A stretch of 42,373 nucleotides of DNA from a bacterium (GTDB taxonomy: Bacteria > Bdellovibrionota > Bacteriovoracia > Bacteriovoracales > Bacteriovoracaceae): NCBI GenBank assembly GCA_030425045.1, contig JAUHVL010000028.1:1-42373 (forward strand), in the 5' to 3' direction. This document shows, piece after piece, positions 1 through 7,624 of the stretch; positions within the stretch are counted from its first letter, which is position 1; each line of letters starts with the position of its first letter. Made by a program: the position numbers and the translations under genes. The notes beneath the pieces are model-generated. The model ran no database searches. It was not told the DNA's origin and saw only the letters and a list, made by a program, of their open reading frames with translations.

Positions 1-298
1 TATCTGGATAGGCCTCCCCTGTCGGCTTCTTGGCCAGTGTCCCATAAGTGGTATCATCGTAGTGAATGGAAGGTGTGATTCTTACGTTAAAATTCCATCT
101 ACCATGAGACTTTGGATGCTGTACGTTTCGGATAGAAAATGAGGGATCTGTTAGCCTTTCTTTTTCTTCGTAGGTCACCCCATCAAAAGTCGCTTCAGAG
201 ACTCGATATTTAATATTCACTGTACCACTATTGAGAAGTCTCGTGATGGCACAAGAATTGAGAGTAAGAACAATGATAAAAGCGAAAATTTTCAACAT
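1..298 (-). CDS. Partial predicted lipoprotein, unknown function (C-terminus off the window)
   Basis: An open frame starts at ATG 298 and runs off the left edge, giving 99 codons. The N-terminus is a short basic start, a hydrophobic stretch and the lipobox LNSC at residues 13-16, so the mature protein should begin at Cys16 and be lipid-anchored. The visible mature part (Y/T/R-rich, with a VRITPSIHYDD segment) looks like a beta-rich periplasmic or outer-membrane lipoprotein, but I recognise no family. It is divergent from the DUF2452 gene, with 117 bp between the two start codons. The lipoprotein signal is seen directly; function is unknown. Confidence 0.75.
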   Translation of the reverse strand, partial: MLKIFAFIIVLTLNSCAITRLLNSGTVNIKYRVSEATFDGVTYEEKERLTDPSFSIRNVQHPKSHGRWNFNVRITPSIHYDDTTYGTLAKKPTGEAYPD

Positions 299-345
299 AA
301 TTAAGATTTCAGTCTAACTTTGTCTTAGTAACAAAACAATTTTTC

Positions 346-374
346 ATTACAGACCATCCTCAATATTTTATAAT
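346..374 (+). promoter_or_regulatory. Candidate sigma-70-type promoter for the DUF2452 gene
   Basis: ATTACA (346-351), a 17-bp spacer and a perfect TATAAT (369-374) lie 42 bp upstream of the ATG at 416. AGGGAAG just before the ATG is a good ribosome binding site. The -35 matches only 4 of 6 positions. Confidence 0.5.
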
Positions 375-415
375 AAACTCAATCAGACACAAGTAGTCGG
401 TTATTAGGGAAGAAA

Positions 416-892
416 ATGCCAAAAGATAAATCTAAAAAAAAATCACCTGATCAAAAAGATCAAAAGACAGCGGAAAAAGTCATCAAAGAATTAATCGCCG
501 AAAACCCCTCTACCATGGCCTATCCTACAGAGCGAGGTGGAATCGCTTTTCAACCGACGAAAGAAGGCGCCATTAAATCTAAGGCCTATGCAGTGATGAA
601 TGATCAGATTCAAATGCAATATGATCAGATGGAAAAGCAGATAAAATTACTTGCCAAACAAATGCAAGAATTAAAAGATCGACACGATTTATCTCTTGAA
701 ATCTATAAATCAAAGTTAACGTTTGAACCCGTTGCAGGTCATATCTATCATTTATATCAAAAAGAAAATGGCGAAAAAATTCTATCGATGCTCTCACCTG
801 AAGAATGGGGTGAAGAAAAAATGGAAAATCAAAAATTAGAATTTAAAGCAAAAGTCATGCTTTTGGCCGACTTTACTTGGAAGATTTTATAG
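416..892 (+). CDS. DUF2452 family protein (C1orf50-like)
   Basis: This 158-residue protein has a Lys-rich N-terminus, a YPTERGG segment near residue 36, an amphipathic probably coiled-coil helix (about residues 60-95) and a C-terminal block containing GHIYHLYQKENGEK and SPEEWG. That block matches my memory of the DUF2452 family, which includes human C1orf50 (IYYLYKRESG and SPKEWG in the equivalent place). It has no signal peptide or membrane segment, so it is probably cytosolic. No biochemical role is established for the family as far as I know. It is monocistronic: its own promoter lies upstream and repeat copy 1 follows the stop. The length is typical of bacterial members. Confidence 0.75.
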   Translation: MPKDKSKKKSPDQKDQKTAEKVIKELIAENPSTMAYPTERGGIAFQPTKEGAIKSKAYAVMNDQIQMQYDQMEKQIKLLAKQMQELKDRHDLSLEIYKSKLTFEPVAGHIYHLYQKENGEKILSMLSPEEWGEEKMENQKLEFKAKVMLLADFTWKIL

Positions 893-953
893 TTTTAATT
901 GATCGCTTCTTATCTTATATCTAAGAAAGTCTATGATTCAACGACATCTGAAA

Positions 954-1132
954 AAAACGTCCTTGTTTTTGGATACTCATAATGCTCCCTTCGTGGTCGC
1001 ACCCACATGTGGGCAAGTTATGAGCATCTATTTAAGTTAGTTCTTCATCAAAAATAAGAGATAATCAATACTGGCCCGAAGGGTCGGTCCATGGATGGAC
1101 CGATATTGGTTATCGTAAAACAAGGACGTTTT
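954..1132 (+). repeat. Structured repeat element, copy 1 (diverged)
   Basis: The arms AAAACGTCCTTGTTTT (954-969) and AAAACAAGGACGTTTT (1117-1132) form a perfect 16-bp terminal inverted repeat. Inside are hairpin A (CTCATAA 976-982 with TTATGAG 1018-1024, capped by the palindrome CCCACATGTGGG) and hairpin B (GATAATCAATA 1060-1070 with TATTGGTTATC 1104-1114, capped by CGGTCCA/TGGACCG). The same architecture recurs at 18011-18258 and 38272-38519 with different but still complementary stem sequences. It fills most of the 268-bp gap between the convergent ends of the DUF2452 and CBS genes; nothing else is seen in that gap. Confidence 0.85.
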
Positions 1133-1160
1133 ATTTAATTAAACTGAACAACTAAAAAGA

Positions 1161-2108
1161 TTATAAATCCATATACCCTTCGATATACACAAATATATCG
1201 AGTAGTCCTACGATCCCTAACGGAACCTTATCCTCATCCACCACGATAATATTTCTATATTTATAGCGAAACATATTATTAATGGCGTGCGCGAGATAGT
1301 GTTTGTAAAGTAAGCGGTGGGGATTAGCAGTCATATAATCAGAAATGCTTTTTACATGACTTTTTCCTTCGGAGTCGAAGTCTTTCATTATTTTAAAAAG
1401 AACATCTCTTTCAGTGATGATTCCTTTTAGCTCCGTTGAATATTCCGTCACAAGAACAGTCCCAACTCGTCTTTGTTGCATTTGCTCGATCATATAATCG
1501 ACTGACTTATTAATATCTACGGTCAAAGGAGGATTATCAATTACTCTTTTTAACGCTGTTTTAAAAATATTTCCGCTAAATTTATCATTATCTTTAGAGA
1601 AAAAAGAAAAGTTTTCACCGTAATCTTCAACCTGTAAAAACTCCCAATCAATAAGTGTGCCGTGACTTGAAACGTTTTTAGGAAAAAAATCTACTATAAA
1701 AGACAAAAGATCTTTAATACTGATCATATGAATAGGTTTTCCCTGCTCATCAACCACAGGCAAGTGGCGAAACTTCTTTCTTGAAACAATTTTTATACAA
1801 TCTGAAACTTTATCTGTTGGTTTCATGGCCAGCGGATTTTTCGTCATGACTTCTGAGGCCTTCACCTCTTTCCAATTGTCATACTTTCCCCAAACTTTTA
1901 ATAAAAAATCTCTCTCAGTAAGAATTCCACTTAGACAGTCATTTGACGTTAAAACAATGGCCCCAAACTTATTACTGTGAAGAGTATGGTGAACTTCTGC
2001 CAGTGTCTGATTTTCATCCATGGTGACAAGGCTAGGTAAATTGAGTGAACTAATGGGAACACTAAATTTTTCCTTTTCAACCTCTTCAAAACCTTCATGA
2101 TCAAACAT
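1161..2108 (-). CDS. Four-CBS-domain (double Bateman module) protein
   Basis: The 315 residues consist almost wholly of two CBS pairs. CBS1 begins near residue 27 (ends GILTERDFLLKV), CBS2 has VMTKNPLAMKP and RHLPVVDEQGKP, CBS3 has GTVLVTEYSTELKGIITERD, and CBS4 has YMTANP and RNIIVVDEDKVPLGIVG. The acidic TERD ends of CBS1 and CBS3 are typical of adenosine-nucleotide-binding sites. No catalytic domain is attached, so it probably acts as a ligand-sensing regulator of a partner; the partner is unknown. Its ATG shares one base with the ctaA stop (TAATG), so it is the last, translationally coupled gene of the run starting at mgtE. It is cytosolic, with no signal peptide. Confidence 0.85.
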   Translation of the reverse strand: MFDHEGFEEVEKEKFSVPISSLNLPSLVTMDENQTLAEVHHTLHSNKFGAIVLTSNDCLSGILTERDFLLKVWGKYDNWKEVKASEVMTKNPLAMKPTDKVSDCIKIVSRKKFRHLPVVDEQGKPIHMISIKDLLSFIVDFFPKNVSSHGTLIDWEFLQVEDYGENFSFFSKDNDKFSGNIFKTALKRVIDNPPLTVDINKSVDYMIEQMQQRRVGTVLVTEYSTELKGIITERDVLFKIMKDFDSEGKSHVKSISDYMTANPHRLLYKHYLAHAINNMFRYKYRNIIVVDEDKVPLGIVGLLDIFVYIEGYMDL

Positions 2109-2983
2109 TAAGACTCTCCAAACTTACGTAGTAAAACTTGGCGAAGAGCGAATATCCACAATATATTGGCCATAAAAAGGTGCACGAGAACTAACCAATT
2201 AGGGGCCAATAAAACCCAATTGAGAAAACCTAAAAACAAAGTCGCAAAAATAATAAAAGTAAAAAGTTTATCTTCCTTTGTGACACCAAAATTTTCAAAA
2301 AGAAGTTTTAAAAATAAGGCACATGTTGAGAGGGCAAAAAGTGGATGGAGAAGCCTCAAGCGGATCAAAATATTCGAAGAGCGATCAAAGTCTTTTTTTA
2401 CACCATCGATAAGTGAAGTCGATGGAAAAAGAGTATCACCAAGAGCGGCAATCGCCCCTGTTGCCCCCACAATAAGAACGAGAAAGAGAGAGACATACCA
2501 CCACGAAGAAACATCTCCTTTTTTTTCATCTCTCTTAGAAATGAAAAATAATGTAAAGACAAGGGAGCCTACTAAGAAAAAAGTATTCACCAGGTGAAGA
2601 CCCATCACCCATGCCCTGGCCATGGAGCTATTATCTGCCACAAGACCTTTTTTAACGAGAACTGCTCCAATTAAGGCCTCAATAATAGTAAAGATTAATG
2701 CCGCTAACGCTGACTTTTTTCCACTAGCGCAAAGATCTTTTAGACGATAGGCCCAAATTGTCATCCATAAAATAGTGATACCAAAGATTCCAGAAGTAAT
2801 TCGATGAGTAAATTCAATCAGTTTTTTAATATCCGGTGCCAGAGGAATCACTTCCCCATCACATAAAGGCCAATGCTCGCCACAACCAGCACCTGATCCC
2901 GACAAACGAACCCATGCTCCCCATAAAATAATGAAAAGACAAAAGGCCAAATTAAAATAAACGAGGTAATTAAATTTTTTCAC
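2108..2983 (-). CDS. ctaA: Heme A synthase (CtaA/COX15 family)
   Basis: The enzyme oxidises the C8 methyl of heme O to the formyl group of heme A for aa3-type cytochrome oxidases, in the inner membrane. The 291 residues are an eight-helix protein with the family marks: GAWVRLSGSGAGCGEHWPLC near residues 22-41 (Cys34 and Cys41 are the extracytoplasmic cysteine pair), IEFTHR (E57 and H60), and the further heme-ligand candidates H130, H213 and H268. Length is normal. The start is GTG at 2983, overlapping the permease TGA as GTGA, which implies coupled translation. No oxidase subunit or heme O synthase lies in the window, so its partners are elsewhere. Why it sits behind an ABC exporter is unclear. 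Confidence 0.92.
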   Translation of the reverse strand: MKKFNYLVYFNLAFCLFIILWGAWVRLSGSGAGCGEHWPLCDGEVIPLAPDIKKLIEFTHRITSGIFGITILWMTIWAYRLKDLCASGKKSALAALIFTIIEALIGAVLVKKGLVADNSSMARAWVMGLHLVNTFFLVGSLVFTLFFISKRDEKKGDVSSWWYVSLFLVLIVGATGAIAALGDTLFPSTSLIDGVKKDFDRSSNILIRLRLLHPLFALSTCALFLKLLFENFGVTKEDKLFTFIIFATLFLGFLNWVLLAPNWLVLVHLFMANILWIFALRQVLLRKFGES

Positions 2984-3786
2984 AAATTTTTTCTTTTAAA
3001 TAAAAACCTTATTATCAAAAGCAGAAACGTTAATGAAGCAATATAATGAAAAGACTCCATTAAATAATTAATTTGTAATTCTGTGTCTAATAAAATTGCT
3101 TTTGCGACAGTACTAACGACTCCAATTCTTGGTAAAAGTTGATGAAACGAAGCCCCAATAAACTTCATTATTTCAAAATCAGAAAAAACATCACTTATGG
3201 GCTTACTCATAAAATAAGTATTACTACTATGAATAAAAAACGAGCAAACCATACAGATGGCAAGACCTGTTAGCTTTTTAAAATAAAGAGAAATTAAAAG
3301 TCCGATGGCAATCATCGCCAAATAACTTAAAAGATTTATCGCAAACGCTCCCAAAAGAGAGATACTAAAGCTCATTTTTGTGGTGGAGTTAAACAAATAG
3401 AAGGCCACTGAAGAAGTCACAAAATAAAAACAAGCGACGATACACCAAATACCAAGCACTCTCCCCATAAGGTACTCAAACCTTTTAATTGGTAGAGTCA
3501 TAAGAAGTGACGTCACCCCTTTTTCAAAGTCGGAGCGAATAGTATCAACGATAAGAAAACTACATAAGAAATAACACCACATTCCAATCATCAGTGTAAC
3601 TCCAGAAATCGCCAAACCACCGGCTTGCCCCATACCTAAATCACTTAATACTTTTTCGCCCAAAAAGTTTAAGAGAGTGTTAAGCCCAACAATCACTCCA
3701 AGAGTCATAAGAGATAAAAAAATTAATGTCTTGGATCTAATTTCTTTTTGAAAGGTATTTGAGATAATGAGAAGAATATTTTTCAT
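2980..3786 (-). CDS. ABC-2-type transporter permease
   Basis: This 268-residue protein has about six predicted transmembrane helices, with the first hydrophobic segment at residues 20-40 and the last near 250. The segment FEKGVTSLLMTLPIKRFEYLMGR between helices 2 and 3 is typical of ABC-2/NatB-like permeases, where it forms the coupling region. The gene begins with an ATGA overlap of the ATPase stop, so the two form one transporter. The substrate cannot be read from the sequence. The arrangement ATPase-permease-ctaA resembles exporters linked to respiratory maturation, but this is only context. Confidence 0.85.
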   Translation of the reverse strand: MKNILLIISNTFQKEIRSKTLIFLSLMTLGVIVGLNTLLNFLGEKVLSDLGMGQAGGLAISGVTLMIGMWCYFLCSFLIVDTIRSDFEKGVTSLLMTLPIKRFEYLMGRVLGIWCIVACFYFVTSSVAFYLFNSTTKMSFSISLLGAFAINLLSYLAMIAIGLLISLYFKKLTGLAICMVCSFFIHSSNTYFMSKPISDVFSDFEIMKFIGASFHQLLPRIGVVSTVAKAILLDTELQINYLMESFHYIASLTFLLLIIRFLFKRKNL

Positions 3787-4493
3787 TGCTTTTTAACCTT
3801 CTTGTAAAAAAAGCTCTCCAGAGTTTCTTTTTTCGTTATATCTGTAACAGAACCATTGTAGAGGAGCTCTCCCCGATCGATAATTCCAACAGTGTCACAA
3901 ATTTTTTCCATTTCACTTAAAATATGAGAATTGATAAATACCGTTTTTCCACTGGCCTTTAAATCTAAAATTAAATCCTTCACATCTTTAATACCAATAG
4001 GATCTAAACCAGAAAAAGGTTCATCTAGAATATAAACTTGTTGATCACCAATAAGCGTCGAAGCAAGTCCAGTTCTTTGTAATTGTCCCTTTGAAAGAGT
4101 ATTGATTTTTTTATCTGCAATCCCATTAATACTAAATTTTTTCAAAGCAAAATCTATTTGAGATAACCTCTCAGCTTTAGAGAGGTTTCTCATCTTGCCA
4201 TAAAAATCTAAAACCCCACGAACCGTATAATAGGTAAAGAAACTAAATTTTTCTGGCATATAGGCAATCGATAAACGAGCCTGGCTATCAGTGGAATCAT
4301 GGCCACAAAGTGACACCGTTCCCTCATCAGCTTTCACTAAGTCGAGAACGATTTTAATAAATGTTGTTTTACCTGCGCCGTTGGCACCGAGGAGTCCAAA
4401 AACCATATTATCGGAGATAGATAAACTCACACCATTAAGCGCCAAAGAATCGCCATAGGACTTCATAATATTATTGGCAACTAACACACTCAT
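3783..4493 (-). CDS. ABC transporter ATP-binding protein
   Basis: The 236 residues form a single nucleotide-binding domain: Walker A GANGAGKT near residue 36, Q-loop region AYMPEKFSFF, signature LSKGQLQR, Walker B VYILDEPFSGLDP and switch His in NSHIL. LSKGQ instead of LSGGQ is common in the NatA/drug-type ABC-2 ATPases. AGGTGG precedes the ATG as ribosome binding site. It is coupled to the downstream permease by a 4-bp overlap. It would power export by the permease dimer at the inner membrane. Confidence 0.92.
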   Translation of the reverse strand: MSVLVANNIMKSYGDSLALNGVSLSISDNMVFGLLGANGAGKTTFIKIVLDLVKADEGTVSLCGHDSTDSQARLSIAYMPEKFSFFTYYTVRGVLDFYGKMRNLSKAERLSQIDFALKKFSINGIADKKINTLSKGQLQRTGLASTLIGDQQVYILDEPFSGLDPIGIKDVKDLILDLKASGKTVFINSHILSEMEKICDTVGIIDRGELLYNGSVTDITKKETLESFFYKKVKKQ

Positions 4494-4501
4494 TTTACCA
4501 C

Positions 4502-4885
4502 CTACTTTATTGGCCTAGGTCTTCTATCAGCATCGATGGCCACATATTTAAAAACACCTTCAGTTACTTTGATCCTGTCGTCTTGGTTTCTTCTAGAGAT
4601 CCATACATCGACATTAATTGTGACCGAAGTATTTCCTTTTTTAATCATATGACAATAGCAACAAACCACATCACCAACTAAAACAGGACGATGAAAGCTC
4701 ATCGACTCAAGGGAAACTGTAACCGTTCGCCCTCTCGCTAGTTTGGTAGCAAATATACCGCCTGCAATATCCATTTGTGATAAAACCCATCCACCAAAAA
4801 TATCTCCATCGGGATTGGTATCTGCAGGCATGGCCATTGTTCTTACCATGAGTTCCCCTAGAGGTTGTTTATCGTTTTCTGCCAT
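4502..4885 (-). CDS. yciA: Hotdog-fold acyl-CoA thioesterase, YciA-like
   Basis: The 127-residue protein is a single hotdog domain of the YciA/BACH type, which hydrolyses acyl-CoA to free acid and CoA in the cytosol. The catalytic-loop pattern is clear: N24 in TNPDGDIFGGW and D39 in LSQMDIAGG, followed by VTVSLESMSFHRPVLVGD. Length agrees with YciA (about 130 residues). A strong GGAGG lies 8 bp before the ATG inside the end of mgtE, and the two genes are one base apart, so they are co-transcribed. Acyl specificity cannot be read. Confidence 0.88.
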   Translation of the reverse strand: MAENDKQPLGELMVRTMAMPADTNPDGDIFGGWVLSQMDIAGGIFATKLARGRTVTVSLESMSFHRPVLVGDVVCCYCHMIKKGNTSVTINVDVWISRRNQDDRIKVTEGVFKYVAIDADRRPRPIK

Positions 4886-4886
4886 T

Positions 4887-6236
4887 TTAGCCTCCGAAAA
4901 TACTTAAACCTTTGTTTAAGCTAATAATAATTAATAAATAAAGACTGACACTCAACATATCACATCCGGAAGTCACAAGAGGACCAGAAGCAATCGCAGG
5001 GTCAATACCGATTTTTTTAAACGTCACCGGAATAAACATCCCAAAAAGGGCCGCGACGGTCATAGAAACAGTAAGCGTAATTCCAACTCTTATTCCAACC
5101 GCTATATTTTGATAAGCGAGAAAAATTAAAATTAAAGTCAAAACCCCGGCCAGTAGACCAAGTGTCAGGCCAACAAGAAATTCTCTCATAAGTGGTAAAC
5201 GAAACTGCCCAAACTCATTAGCACCGAGGGCGAAGTTACGAGTAATGATCATCGCTGTTTGGGTTCCGACGTTTCCTGTCGTATTCATGATAAGAGGAAC
5301 AAATGAAGCAAAAATTATGGCATTACTTGTTTGGGCCTCAAAAAAAGTTAAGATATAACCTGTCAACATGGACGCCGAGATACTAAAAACCAGCCAAGGA
5401 AAGCGGCCTAGCGCCAACTTAATTCTATTTTCATCAGTATCTGAAATCGACTCATCGGGAGAAACACCAACATAGGCAAGTAAATCCTCACTGGCCTCTT
5501 CTTCAATAACATCTTGAATATCATCGTATGTAATTTGTCCAAGCAATCGACCACTAATATCGATTACCGGTAGGTAACTTAAGTCATATTTTGAAAAGAT
5601 AAGGGCCACTTCCTCTTGGTCCATATCCGGGTTCACGTGATATTTTAACTCTTTTGTAACAAGATCAATGGATTCATCAAAATTACTTAAGATCAAATCA
5701 TCGAGTCTTACTAGACCAAGTAAAATTTTATTCTCATCAACCACATAGGCAACCTGAACTTCACCTAATATCTTTTTTTGTTTTCTTATAAGTTCAATTG
5801 CTTGTTTTACTGAAATATGAGGGTGAATAATACAAACTTCAGTTTGCATTATTGAGCCCGCGGACTCTTCAGGATGACTGAGGATCTCTTGTATTTGTAG
5901 TGAGTGAGCTAACTTAGGAATGATGACCTGTTGTCTTTGTTCATCCATCGTTCTGAGAAGATGGGAGACATCATCCGATTCCATTTTATTAAAAATATTG
6001 ACCAAATCTTCGTCTTTGAGATGAACGATGACTTTTTCAAAAAGAGATCTTTCAAAAAAGGGAAAAGAATTGGCAAACGTACGATAAGATAATCTCGAAA
6101 CAATATTTGAATACTCGTTTTCATCAATAAGATAAAAAGCATCCACAACTTCTAGAGGATTGAGGAAGTTTAAATAGGCGCGGATATTTTCATCTTTGCC
6201 TTGTTCAAATATTTCTTTTAAATCAATTTCCCGCAT
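4887..6236 (-). CDS. mgtE: Magnesium channel/transporter MgtE
   Basis: MgtE is a homodimeric Mg2+ channel of the inner membrane gated by cytosolic Mg2+. Domains in order: MgtE N domain (about 1-125, superhelical, with DVSHLLRTMD), CBS pair (about 128-250, with EESAGSIMQTEV at its start), connecting helix and five transmembrane helices (about 280-449). The pore-helix region has the family motif PLIMNTTGNVGTQ, and the C-terminus has GIDPAIASGPLVTSGCD. Length 449 is typical. There is no clear ribosome binding site before the ATG and no M-box riboswitch in the 126-bp gap upstream. It is the first gene of the six-gene minus-strand run that ends at the CBS protein. Confidence 0.95.
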   Translation of the reverse strand: MREIDLKEIFEQGKDENIRAYLNFLNPLEVVDAFYLIDENEYSNIVSRLSYRTFANSFPFFERSLFEKVIVHLKDEDLVNIFNKMESDDVSHLLRTMDEQRQQVIIPKLAHSLQIQEILSHPEESAGSIMQTEVCIIHPHISVKQAIELIRKQKKILGEVQVAYVVDENKILLGLVRLDDLILSNFDESIDLVTKELKYHVNPDMDQEEVALIFSKYDLSYLPVIDISGRLLGQITYDDIQDVIEEEASEDLLAYVGVSPDESISDTDENRIKLALGRFPWLVFSISASMLTGYILTFFEAQTSNAIIFASFVPLIMNTTGNVGTQTAMIITRNFALGANEFGQFRLPLMREFLVGLTLGLLAGVLTLILIFLAYQNIAVGIRVGITLTVSMTVAALFGMFIPVTFKKIGIDPAIASGPLVTSGCDMLSVSLYLLIIISLNKGLSIFGG

Positions 6237-6362
6237 TTTTTAATCAGGTATCTTTAGCTAAATCATTTCCTCTATTTTCACAGATAATGGCATTTTTGGC
6301 ATTAATTTATTTAATTGTTTTCTTATTAAGATTCATCAATCTTTGTGACGATAAGTATCCAC

Positions 6363-6941
6363 ATGAGTAAAAGAACTAAAAAAAATCTTAACAAATATTT
6401 TTTACCTTTAAGCCTTCTCAGTGCACTTTACGCTCTATCATTTTCATTTATATTCTTTTTTGAGGGATCGAAGCTTCTTGCTTCTGTTATGTTTGCGACG
6501 TCTCTTGCTTCCATCGCTTTGGCCGTGACAAGTGTTAAGGTAAAAAAAGAATATAAAAATATCGTGCATTGCTCTTATTTAGCACTTTTTCATACAGGAT
6601 TTCTCTTTGCCGCTGTTATTTCAGGTGGACTTTTTTCACCAATGATTTGGGGACAACTCATTATTGCCCCTATGGCCTATAAGTTTATATCGTCAAAAAA
6701 GCTAGCACACTTTTTGAGCATCATGGTTTTCACCAACCTTTGTGTTTTAGCTGGATGGCAAACCAACTTTTCACTACCGATCAATGTTTTTAGTGGACCG
6801 GCAAACCCTGTTATTCAATTTCTCGCTATGGTTCCCGTTTTTATCTATTTTTCTATTCTCTCGCTACTCGAAAGCACAGCACTATCTGAAGAGGATCAGC
6901 AAGAGGAAAAAATTAAAGAGCAATTTCCGATGGCAAGCTAG
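6363..6941 (+). CDS. Six-helix integral membrane protein, unknown function
   Basis: The protein has about six hydrophobic helices followed by a short charged tail (EEDQQEEKIKEQ). It resembles the bare membrane module of multi-span sensor kinases without any catalytic domain, but I recognise no named family. I chose ATG 6363; an in-frame GTG at 6345 would add six residues, and neither has a clear ribosome binding site. It is convergent with the response regulator: both stop codons lie in one CTAG (6938-6941). It could be a membrane partner of the neighbouring two-component system, but that rests on position only. Confidence 0.6.
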   Translation: MSKRTKKNLNKYFLPLSLLSALYALSFSFIFFFEGSKLLASVMFATSLASIALAVTSVKVKKEYKNIVHCSYLALFHTGFLFAAVISGGLFSPMIWGQLIIAPMAYKFISSKKLAHFLSIMVFTNLCVLAGWQTNFSLPINVFSGPANPVIQFLAMVPVFIYFSILSLLESTALSEEDQQEEKIKEQFPMAS

Positions 6942-7609
6942 AGCTTTAACCTATAGCCAACACCTCTGACCGTTTCAATTAATTCATCATAAAGTTTATT
7001 TCTAAGCTGCAAGACATGGGTATCAACAGTTCTGGTAGAAGGATAATTTTCATAACCCCAAACCTTATTTAGAATTTCTTCTCTAGAAAAAGCACGGTTG
7101 GGTGACTCTGCCAATAAACTTAAAAAATTAAACTCCATTTTCGTTAACTCAATAACGTTATTTTTAAACGTTACTTCTCTTTTTCCATGATCAATGACGA
7201 TATCACCAGCAGTGATAATTTGCTGTTCATCCTGCTCGTCATTTGATTGAGGAAGACGTAATTGCACTCTTATTCTAGCAATCAGCTCTCTTGGCTCAAA
7301 AGGTTTTGTCATATAATCATTGGCGCCAGACTCAAGCCCAACCACTTTATCAATCACCTCTGTTCGTGCCGTTAACATGATAACCGGTACACTAAGACCA
7401 GCATTTCTAATCTCTTTTAAATAGTCGATTCCTTGACCGTCGGGCAACATCCAATCAAGGATCAACACCTGAGGATTCGCTTGATCATAAAGACCTCTGG
7501 CCTGCTCAATATTTTTGGCCCAATTCACTTCAAACCCTTCACCTTGCAAATAAGATTTTAGTGAATTCCCTAGTGTTTCATCATCTTCAACAATCATTAG
7601 ATTCGTCAT
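6938..7609 (-). CDS. OmpR/PhoB-family response regulator
   Basis: Receiver domain, residues 1-118: acidic pocket E8-D9-D10, phosphoacceptor D52 in ILDWMLPDG, T80 and K102 in YMTKPFEPRE. A winged-helix DNA-binding domain follows (about 128-222), with LTKMEFNFLSLLAESPNRAFSRE split over its first helices and the ending TVRGVGYRLKL. It is all standard for the class. It lies 15 bp behind the sensor kinase on the same strand, so they are a cognate pair. Target genes are unknown. The stop shares CTAG with the convergent membrane gene. Confidence 0.93.
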   Translation of the reverse strand: MTNLMIVEDDETLGNSLKSYLQGEGFEVNWAKNIEQARGLYDQANPQVLILDWMLPDGQGIDYLKEIRNAGLSVPVIMLTARTEVIDKVVGLESGANDYMTKPFEPRELIARIRVQLRLPQSNDEQDEQQIITAGDIVIDHGKREVTFKNNVIELTKMEFNFLSLLAESPNRAFSREEILNKVWGYENYPSTRTVDTHVLQLRNKLYDELIETVRGVGYRLKL

Positions 7610-7624
7610 AAGTTTTAACCTCTG

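Noticed and set aside
2166-2597. A 143-codon plus-strand frame antisense to ctaA.
   Set aside because: It lies wholly within a well-supported gene, its basic low-complexity translation matches nothing, and it has no ribosome binding site.
6237-6344. An M-box (Mg2+) riboswitch before mgtE.
   Set aside because: The gap is too short for the roughly 160-nt M-box and shows none of its helices.
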